Shown in pieces: positions 60,001 to 64,000 of a stretch of 64,000 nucleotides of DNA. Position 1 is the first letter of the stretch, and each line of letters starts with the position of its first letter. The notes beneath the pieces were generated by a model, which was not told where the DNA came from, did no database searches, and worked only from the letters and a program-made list of their open reading frames with translations. This DNA comes from Symsagittifera roscoffensis (lineage: Eukaryota; Xenacoelomorpha; Acoela; Convolutidae), in contig NC_087064.1 of the NCBI RefSeq assembly GCF_963678635.1, positions 30,161,740 to 30,225,739 of the forward strand, in the 5' to 3' direction. Made by a program: the position numbers and the translations under genes.

Positions 60001-62636
60001 AGGTAATCACTTTTCTATTCTAAATGAAGTTTACGGAAAATCATGGAGACTTTTTTTGCTTGTTTTAAGATGAACAAAAATTGAAGAAACCGTTTTTGAT
60101 GATTTAATCCTCGCAGCCAATTGATGTCCTACTTTTGCAAAAAGTGATTAAAGTTTTTGAATACTTCTTGGTTAAGAATAACAGATTTTTTACCTTGACT
60201 TGATAATGCTAAGCATTGAAAAAGCATCTATGGAATATTAATTAAAACGAACAAATTACACGCTGCTGATTTTTTTGATAGATTTGTATAGTTGATAGAT
60301 TTGTATAGTGCCAAGGATTTCTCATCCTATTTTTGCGAATTAACATGTTTTACTGAGTGATGCTGAATGGCTAATGACTATGCACTACTTTTAAGGCTCG
60401 AATTTGAATTTTGTTTGGCTTTTTTTTGTCATTTTATTTTGTTGGTCATTTCATCACAACAATTGTCATGAAAAGCTTTTATAGAACAAGTGTTTTGTCA
60501 TATTGGAAATACTACACATATATAAAAGGCTATTGTTTTAAATGTTTACATAAGATCTGAGTGGACTCTTTTCTATTCTAAATTCGTTCACATCTTAAAA
60601 ATAAGAACGCCTTTTCAACTTAACTTTTGATTCAGATTTCGACTGAACAACTTAACCTAAAACTTTAAAAGTCAAATACAAATATCTATCTTTTCGAATT
60701 CTAAACAGATTTTTAAAATTCTTTCAGCTTTATTAACCTTGGAAAAAGGCAAAGATTTTTAATACAGTTTAACTGATGAACGAGGCAACTGAGTATTTAT
60801 CCACGACACCAGTCAAGCGGAGTGTGTTAATTGTTTTGGCTTTGAAAAAAAGATGAACATCCCACTGCTCTGAACTTTAAAGTAACTAAAGCAGGTGGAA
60901 ATATTCTGAGTTCCCTCAGTTAAACTAAATATTGGATTTAAAAAAAAAATGCAAATGTCTGTCTCCTGGTCAAACGGAGGATAAGAGATTAAAAGAGGAC
61001 TGAAGCCTAATTGCAGGTGCAAGGAAAACGAAAATAAAATTACTTCGGATCATTACGAGGCCAAACTGTGCATTTTGTGCATTGTAAACGGATTCCGAAA
61101 CAAGGACGCTCCCTTTGTTCTTCTTTTGTTCTTTACTTTCCTTTGGTCGTTCCGACAAATTGTTAACATGTTTAAAAACTTGACTCTTGAATCCAGGAAC
61201 ATACAGACACAAAATTGTGCGCCTATCTAGTGCACAGTTGGGCCTCGTAATGATGAGCCTGCCTGCACTTTTCAGTGAATCTTATTTCTAACGCTAAAAC
61301 AGACGGCTGAAATATTCTCATTTTTCTCTTATTTCTTCCTTTTAAAAATAAAGCTTAAATGTTTTTATAGTAATTTTCCTTTTTAGTAAAGTCACTCAAA
61401 ACTTGAACAGTTTAAGTAAAACTATTTAAGTTAAATTAAACAATCCGAAACGGACACGAAGAGCAACCACCCGAGTGTCAGACAAGTTCTCAACGGAGAG
61501 TGAGCATTGCAGTGTACCCTTTTCTCGGCGAGCATCGGACAACAACTTCTCCCCACCTTCTCTCCACTATCTCCCAGCAAAGTATTGTAAGACAGAAAAG
61601 TAATAAATTATTAAAATAAAAATCTCCTATTGTTTTAAGTTAACAATAGCTGAACAGTTGTGCATAACATTTAATATTTTCTATTTAATCATCCCTTTTT
61701 AATTTGTCTGTTTATATAAATATCATTTTAACTCTAGGATCAGATCGACTATGATATAATTGAACCGAGACTTAAAATGCTAGTTACTAATTGAAACAAA
61801 GGGATCTACCAATCGACCCCCACTGTTTCTTCTAGTAAAGTTTATACTGAGATGAAAAGTTTTTTCTATTTGAATTTTCCATTCCCAATAGTTTATTATT
61901 GGTTTTTTTGGTAAATAAGTTTTATAAAATTATATTTTCAATTTCTAATTGTTTATAATTCAATTTTTGTTTTTTATTCCGATTAGTTATTTATTTGACT
62001 GGGACCCACCCACCTTTCGGACAGTTCCTTCGATGAGACGTGGAAGAGCATGCAGAGCTTGATGATCTCCTCCCTCTCGTCATCGCCCAACTCCACCGAC
62101 TCCAGGAACTTGGACGCCACTCGCTCCAGAGCATCTTCTGGCCAGGCCTAGAAGACGGACGAAAAAAGGATTAATCAACATAACAGTTATATACTATGAT
62201 CGCGTGCAATTTACAAAAATTACACTAAGCAATTAGTTTACTGTGAATTTTCGTGGATTTGGAGCTTAAGAAAATGGTGAACTATTAAGACTTTGTATTA
62301 GTTTTTGGACTTGATTGGAGTTATTATACAACATTTTGCTTACACGTTTACTTTCTGGGACCAAAAACACATTTATTTTATGATAATAGCTTTCGAATGT
62401 TTTAATCGAGACGCTGAGAGAATAAGAAAACAATGAGTGACCTTGAACCAGTCAATGGTACAGCAGTTGATGAGTGAGGGGAACTGTCTGAGTCTGTTTC
62501 GGAATGCATCTCCGATGGGGCTGAATGCAATCACGATATGCAGGAAGCGTCTGCATCTGTTCACGAAGAAGTTGTACAGTGCCAAAGGGGTGAAGTCCGC
62601 ATTCTTGTCCCCACCCTGAGCAGCAGGGCGGACAAG
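38747..62636 (-). CDS. axonemal dynein heavy chain, DNAH3/7/12 type, C-terminal 1593 residues (28 exons)
   Basis: Twenty-eight minus-strand exons join without a phase conflict into 4782 coding bases including the stop. The product is the motor of an inner-arm, single-headed axonemal dynein, which slides outer doublets in cilia and flagella. It runs from the end of AAA4 through the coiled-coil stalk with its microtubule-binding tip, AAA5, AAA6 and the C-terminal domain. Conserved blocks include [131 protein letters not shown] and [11 protein letters not shown]. These sequences and the short C-terminus point to the DNAH3/DNAH7/DNAH12 branch; I cannot choose between the three. The N-terminal tail, linker and AAA1-AAA3 lie past base 64000. 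Introns are GT-AG except for one GC-AG. Confidence 0.95.
39369..39460 (-). CDS. dynein exon 27 (C-terminal domain)
   Basis: [20 protein letters not shown]. Ends AG|G; donor GTTAGT. Its acceptor side touches the 1.03-kb tandem duplication of the intron. Confidence 0.92.
39468..41528. repeat. 1.03-kb tandem duplication inside a dynein intron
   Basis: Copy 1 (39468-40497) and copy 2 (40498-41528) share long near-identical runs: CATGATTGAGTACA, TTGTCATTGTGAAAATGACA, AAATCACTCGATACC, GAGCCTAACCAGTCTATAGAC, and the ends GGATTATTGCACTACTTGAAAC. The period is about 1030. Small indels separate the copies. An open frame (88 codons in copy 2 at 40843-41109; 60 in copy 1 at 39897-40079) ends DYFNKLFW in both. 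Confidence 0.92.
41571..41708 (-). CDS. dynein exon 26 (C-terminal domain)
   Basis: [45 protein letters not shown]. The donor is unclear: AAA followed by GTCAGA (end 41571) or AGA followed by GCAAGA (end 41565, a GC donor). Both leave phase 0. I chose the GT site. Confidence 0.88.
42005..42209 (-). CDS. dynein exon 25 (C-terminal domain)
   Basis: [34 protein letters not shown] and [13 protein letters not shown]. Donor GTATGT; phase 0 at the end. Confidence 0.93.
42485..42588 (-). CDS. dynein exon 24 (C-terminal domain)
   Basis: [20 protein letters not shown], then [14 protein letters not shown]. Ends AA|T; donor GTGAGT. Confidence 0.93.
42805..42990 (-). CDS. dynein exon 23 (C-terminal domain)
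   Basis: [30 protein letters not shown]. Donor GTATGT; phase 0 at both ends. Confidence 0.93.
43309..43542 (-). CDS. dynein exon 22 (C-terminal domain)
   Basis: [30 protein letters not shown], then [14 protein letters not shown]. Phase 0 at both ends. Confidence 0.93.
43808..43945 (-). CDS. dynein exon 21 (C-terminal domain)
   Basis: [20 protein letters not shown], then [17 protein letters not shown]. Phase 0 at both ends. Confidence 0.93.
44248..44419 (-). CDS. dynein exon 20 (AAA6 / C-terminal domain)
   Basis: [20 protein letters not shown], then [19 protein letters not shown]. Follows a 3.5-kb intron with a mariner pseudogene. Phase 0 at the end. Confidence 0.93.
44628..44694 (-). other. 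tRNA-like sequence (SINE head or tRNA pseudogene)
   Basis: On the minus strand TTTGGCGAGAGGG (44676-44688) resembles box A and GGTTCGAAGCCC (44632-44643) matches box B, about 32 bases apart. No full cloverleaf closes by eye. It lies in the large dynein intron. Confidence 0.45.
44700..46240. other. intronic AT-rich stretch
   Basis: No exon seen. ATGAATATAATCATCAAGCTTC occurs twice (about 44778 and 45600), and a GAGAGATAAAACCATTGA unit is repeated around 45710-45795. The rest looks like plain intron. Confidence 0.5.
46244..46280 (+). repeat. short direct repeat
   Basis: ACATGCGGTAAACTGTTG occurs twice in tandem, one base apart. It lies just upstream of the mariner remnant. Confidence 0.75.
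46370..47119 (+). pseudogene. Tc1/mariner-like transposase pseudogene
   Basis: It lies antisense to dynein in its 3.5-kb intron. Landmarks in order: GSGRPRK (near 46435) as in the linker between the helix-turn-helix motifs, [11 protein letters not shown] (near 46556) as in the second one, ITDESIF with the first catalytic Asp (near 46710), [11 protein letters not shown], and [10 protein letters not shown] with the second catalytic Asp (near 46955). The third catalytic motif, usually P-D-L-N-P-(I/M)-E in this family, reads NSAKLSLKH, so the third acidic residue is lost. Stops and frameshifts interrupt the first half. The last 129 codons (46730-47119) are open. Confidence 0.88.
47358..47820 (-). 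mobile_element. non-autonomous repeat, family B, copy 3
   Basis: On the plus strand it starts ACAAGACTTCTCGTCTATCAG then GGCAAAGCCCTGAATG, the reverse of the family B end, and runs to AAAAAACCACTTAGG. The GGATATATCGC core is present. It stops about 100 bp before dynein exon 19. Confidence 0.72.
47925..48147 (-). CDS. dynein exon 19 (AAA6)
   Basis: [44 protein letters not shown] and NTNPDFR. Ends AG|A; donor GTGAAC. Confidence 0.94.
48155..48670. other. dynein intron 18
   Basis: A 528-bp intron with one open frame (48288-48629 on plus) that resembles no family. Nothing else seen. Confidence 0.45.
48676..48826 (-). CDS. dynein exon 18 (AAA6)
   Basis: [20 protein letters not shown], then [14 protein letters not shown]. 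The split Ser codon A|GT needs donor GTTAGT, the same donor word as in claudin-like exon C. Confidence 0.93.
49128..49272 (-). CDS. dynein exon 17 (AAA6)
   Basis: [20 protein letters not shown], then [14 protein letters not shown]. Ends phase 0; donor GTACCA. Confidence 0.92.
49540..49710 (-). CDS. dynein exon 16 (AAA6)
   Basis: [20 protein letters not shown], then [13 protein letters not shown]. Ends TG|G (Trp). Confidence 0.92.
50121..50261 (-). CDS. dynein exon 15 (AAA6)
   Basis: [20 protein letters not shown], then [18 protein letters not shown]. The split Ser codon AG|T with exon 14 confirms adjacency. Confidence 0.93.
50307..50769 (+). mobile_element. repeat family A, copy 2, with terminal inverted repeats
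   Basis: AAGAGTAATGAACG (50316-50329) and CGTTCATTACTCTT (50746-50759) are perfectly inverted. Including CAGTT/AACTG the arms span about 23 bases (50307-50769). The interior shares TCGATCACGTTTTTCGTGAC and AAATCAAATGTCAAA with the other copies and has no ORF. It looks like a MITE of about 460 bp. Confidence 0.75.
50868..50952 (-). other. exon-like open stretch in a dynein intron
   Basis: After GTTGTTGCAG a frame of 28 codons reads [20 protein letters not shown] and ends at two TGA codons. It does not fit between dynein exons 14 and 15, which join exactly. Included in phase 2 it would bring an early stop. Origin unknown. Confidence 0.3.
51093..51265 (-). CDS. dynein exon 14 (AAA6 start)
   Basis: [20 protein letters not shown], then [18 protein letters not shown]. 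Ends phase 2 (AG|T); donor GTCACT. Confidence 0.93.
51560..51795 (-). CDS. dynein exon 13 (AAA5 to AAA6 helices)
   Basis: [20 protein letters not shown], then a long helical part with [17 protein letters not shown]. Ends phase 0; donor GTAACA. Confidence 0.93.
51843..51930. repeat. microsatellite and C homopolymer
   Basis: ACC repeats at about 51845-51862, then an uninterrupted C-run of about 21 bases near 51907-51928, in a dynein intron. Confidence 0.9.
51930..52700. other. dynein intron 12, no gene
   Basis: AT-rich. TTCGGTTCGGTC and GGGTGGATCTAGGAG suggest a decayed hAT-type end near 52050-52110. No exon recognised. Confidence 0.45.
52742..52891 (-). CDS. dynein exon 12 (AAA5)
   Basis: [20 protein letters not shown], then [12 protein letters not shown]. 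Phase 1 at both ends. Confidence 0.93.
53338..53552 (-). CDS. dynein exon 11 (AAA5)
   Basis: [20 protein letters not shown], then [19 protein letters not shown]. This is the nucleotide-site half of AAA5. Ends phase 1. Confidence 0.93.
53834..53979 (-). CDS. dynein exon 10 (AAA5)
   Basis: [20 protein letters not shown], then [20 protein letters not shown]. Acceptor TTTTAAG, which is weaker than the others. The codon for the final Trp is split TG|G. Confidence 0.9.
54410..54557 (-). CDS. dynein exon 9 (CC2 end / AAA5 start)
   Basis: [20 protein letters not shown], then [14 protein letters not shown], conserved at the base of the stalk. Ends in phase 0; donor GTGAAA. Confidence 0.92.
54660..55150 (+). 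repeat. repeat family A, copy 3
   Basis: It carries AGTCAATGAAAGCAAG at the left, TCGGCCACGTGTTTCTTGACC, AAATCATCACGACC, and at the right GCCTGAACTACGTTCATCGACTCTTAA. The right part preserves the uninterrupted version of the BEL element 2 insertion site. Confidence 0.78.
55299..55438 (-). CDS. dynein exon 8 (stalk CC2)
   Basis: [20 protein letters not shown], then [17 protein letters not shown], the end of CC2. The last codon is split AG|G. Confidence 0.92.
55784..55921 (-). CDS. dynein exon 7 (stalk CC2), GC donor
   Basis: [20 protein letters not shown] and the returning coiled coil. The exon ends CAG followed by GCAAGT, a textbook GC-AG donor; no GT would keep the frame and homology. Confidence 0.92.
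56144..56470 (-). CDS. dynein exon 6 (microtubule-binding domain)
   Basis: The longest exon (327 bases) codes for [40 protein letters not shown] and [11 protein letters not shown]. This is the whole stalk tip that binds microtubules. Phase 0; donor GTAAGC. Confidence 0.93.
56618..56731 (-). CDS. dynein exon 5 (stalk CC1)
   Basis: [20 protein letters not shown], then [12 protein letters not shown], the distal part of CC1. Phase 0 at both ends. Confidence 0.9.
56900..57043 (-). CDS. dynein exon 4 (stalk CC1)
   Basis: [20 protein letters not shown] and a charged heptad-like run ending VVAEEEK. Phase 0 at both ends; donor GTACAT. Confidence 0.9.
57613..57775 (-). CDS. dynein exon 3 (AAA4 end and start of stalk)
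   Basis: [20 protein letters not shown], then the first residues of stalk helix CC1. I set the acceptor at TTATCCAG because only this site keeps the AG|G phase and homology; the open frame runs on upstream into the intron. Confidence 0.88.
57830..58315 (-). mobile_element. non-autonomous repeat, family B, copy 4
   Basis: It begins on plus with ACAAGACTGCTCGTATCAAGG then CGAAGCCCTGAATG and ends with AAAAACCAACCCGAGCACAAA, the reverse of GTGCTCGGG. It sits 55 bp upstream of dynein exon 3 in the 4.2-kb intron. Confidence 0.8.
58316..59340. other. AT-rich intronic stretch
   Basis: No exon or repeat recognised. Confidence 0.5.
59341..59900 (-). pseudogene. decayed LINE reverse transcriptase fragment
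   Basis: On the minus strand, pieces near 59850-59880 (N-terminal RT region), KAFDTVSH (near 59620), [10 protein letters not shown] (near 59460) and FSADDTAVS (near 59365) follow the order of LINE RT motifs, the last being the catalytic (F/Y)xDD region with Ala. Stops and frame changes separate them. It lies on the dynein strand inside the 4.2-kb intron. Confidence 0.78.
59901..61048. other. AT-rich intronic stretch
   Basis: No exon or repeat recognised. Confidence 0.5.
61049..61256. mobile_element. 208-bp element with 24-bp terminal inverted repeats
   Basis: ATCATTACGAGGCCAAACTG plus TGCA (61049-61072) is inverted at 61233-61256 with one mismatch (CCCAAC for CCAAAC). The 160-bp interior has no ORF. 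It is probably a small MITE; no target duplication is obvious. Confidence 0.7.
61440..61600. other. GC-richer patch in the intron
   Basis: About 160 bp with clearly higher GC than its surroundings (GGACACGAAGAGCAACCACC and TTCTCGGCGAGCATCGG). Frames on both strands are interrupted. No family recognised. Confidence 0.4.
62014..62147 (-). CDS. dynein exon 2 (AAA4 C-terminal part)
   Basis: [16 protein letters not shown] follows IDWFK as in all dynein heavy chains. Donor GTGGGT; the last codon is split AG|G across the 4.2-kb intron. Confidence 0.92.
62442..62636 (-). CDS. dynein exon 1 of 28 in window (AAA4)
   Basis: Residues 1-65 of the visible protein: [37 protein letters not shown] and NCCTIDWFK, the conserved end of the AAA4 core. 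Acceptor TTTTTCAG, donor GTCACT; phase 0 at both ends. Confidence 0.92.
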
Positions 62637-64000
62637 CTGAAAAATACATAAGAATGAATAAGCTGAAGAAATAAGCTGACCAAAGTTTTGAACAATATTC
62701 GGCTGGATGAAACAGTTAGCATTTGAACAAAACCTGAATGATTTTTTTGAGATAAACTTCTTGATATTATGTCGCACTTAGTGGTGCAACCGAATGTTCG
62801 AACGTTCGTCCGAGGAAAATCCTTCAAAGGCTCCCGCGAACATTCGGTCCTGCATTTTTTAGTTGTTTACACTAAGTGTCCGAGACGTATTTCTGCATAA
62901 CAAGTATTTCTCAAGTACCCCGTCTGAGCGTATTTTAAGCACTGCTGGAGTTGTTTTTACCAAAAAAAAGAGCAATACCTGCTGAAGATCGTGTGAACAT
63001 GCAAAATATTCGGCATGAAAACTGGAAAATTTTTAATTAAACATTGATCGTCAATTTTTTCTCTCAATAATACTGAAAAACCCAAAGAAATACCAAATGT
63101 TCGAACTTTCGACGAATGTTCCAATGTTTTTGGCGATCATTCAAAGGCTATTTTCGAACTAATGTTGCACCACTAGTTGCAATCAGCGCCATCGTCTCCA
63201 ATGCTTTCTTAAACTAATGTATTGTATTCAATTTTTTGTTAGCTTCTACTGGCATGACCACATTGCGGACGGCCGATGTTCGGAACGAATATTAATACAC
63301 CTAGCTTCATAGATATTTTATCATTATATTCAATTTATCGTTCATTCTGATTTTATTGTAATGAAACAAAACATGTTCAACAAACGCACATGCATTGGTG
63401 ATTACAAAACCGGGAAAAACATAGAAATGAGACACAACAGAAATCAAAAACGTGAAAACAATATCAAATTTATGCAATAACTGAACTTCAACACCGTTAA
63501 CACAACCAAACACGCACTCTAGCAACGTCAATTTTTTCGAGCAAATGCTTCAAACAAAAAATGACAAGAATGAAAGTTTTGTGGTCATTCATGCCATTTA
63601 GTTACATTGGTGGCTTCGTTGACACTTAGACCCCTGTCATTTGAGGCAGTGTTGATCCTGGATTTGGGGTTTGAAACCCCCGTTGCGGACCTAGATAGGG
63701 CCCTGGACATAGCCTCATCCCTAGATTTCTCGATCTGTTCCCGTTTATATTGAGAGCGGCATAGCTAACATGGCATTGGTTATTATCAAGTAATTGAAAC
63801 AAAAAAAATTGCGAGATGAAGATACACGCTATGTGTAATGATTTCTATATGACAGTAAATAGAAAAATGAGAACAATTTTTCTCCATACAATTTTTAATT
63901 TCTCCGTGATATCAAGGATAAAACCGTCAAACTGGTAATGATATATGGGCGGGGGATAGGGAAGGGCCAAATCTTTTAGCATCGATTAAGTTTTTCGTTC
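62637..64000. other. dynein intron at the window edge
   Basis: No upstream dynein exon is found up to base 64000. It contains the hAT-like MITE at 62779-63175. The segment near 63655-63720 is GC-richer (GGATTTGGGGTTTGAAACCCC, an imperfect hairpin) and unexplained. Confidence 0.5.
62779..63175. mobile_element. hAT-like MITE
   Basis: The ends TAGTGGTGCAAC and GTTGCACCACTA are perfect 12-bp inverted repeats. The flanks GTCGCACT (62771-62778) and GTTGCAAT (63176-63183) agree at six of eight positions, an eroded 8-bp target duplication. Words such as GAATGTTCGAACGTTCG lie just inside both ends. No ORF in 397 bp. Confidence 0.82.

Overview
The window is AT-rich nuclear DNA from an animal, very probably an invertebrate. 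It holds spliced genes with GT-AG introns, an axonemal dynein heavy chain gene (so the animal has motile cilia), a claudin/PMP22-like four-pass membrane protein gene, BEL/Pao LTR retrotransposons, LINE, Tc1/mariner and hAT remnants, and many short non-autonomous repeats. The species cannot be named from the sequence alone.

Layout. 1-5078: the 3' part of a decayed BEL/Pao element (plus strand) with its 3' LTR. 5.1-25.8 kb: a plus-strand claudin-like gene. Four separate exons, each coding for a first membrane segment plus first extracellular loop (6274-6466, 9779-9974, 13337-13544, 20666-20894), all end in the same codon phase (1). Each joins in frame to two common exons (24449-24637, 25304-25677), and a polyadenylation signal follows at 25806. 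Two further decayed exon-like pieces lie among them. The introns hold LINE and gypsy-like remnants, a 246-bp tandem array and several MITEs.

25.9-28.9 kb: hAT-like MITEs and a dispersed repeat. 28876-38292: a complete BEL/Pao element of 9417 bp with 456-bp LTRs that differ by about 4%, a 5-bp target duplication (ACTAC), a primer-binding site, a polypurine tract, an extra 211-codon ORF ahead of gag, and a gag-pol reading frame broken by stops and frameshifts. Both BEL elements carry a tRNA-like segment (box A plus box B) inside their LTRs.

38.7-62.6 kb: 28 exons, minus strand, of an inner-arm axonemal dynein heavy chain (DNAH3/7/12 type). They code for the C-terminal 1593 residues, from the end of AAA4 through the stalk, AAA5, AAA6 and the C-terminal domain. 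All exon phases join without a break. The 5' part of the gene lies beyond base 64000. Its introns hold a mariner pseudogene, a LINE remnant, a 1.03-kb tandem duplication and several MITEs. The dynein gene and the complete BEL element converge tail to tail, about 450 bp apart.

The most notable observations are the claudin-like gene with exchangeable first exons, the BEL element in which gag appears to start from a spliced leader exon with a separate ORF inside the intron, and the pol III-promoter-like segment in the BEL LTRs.
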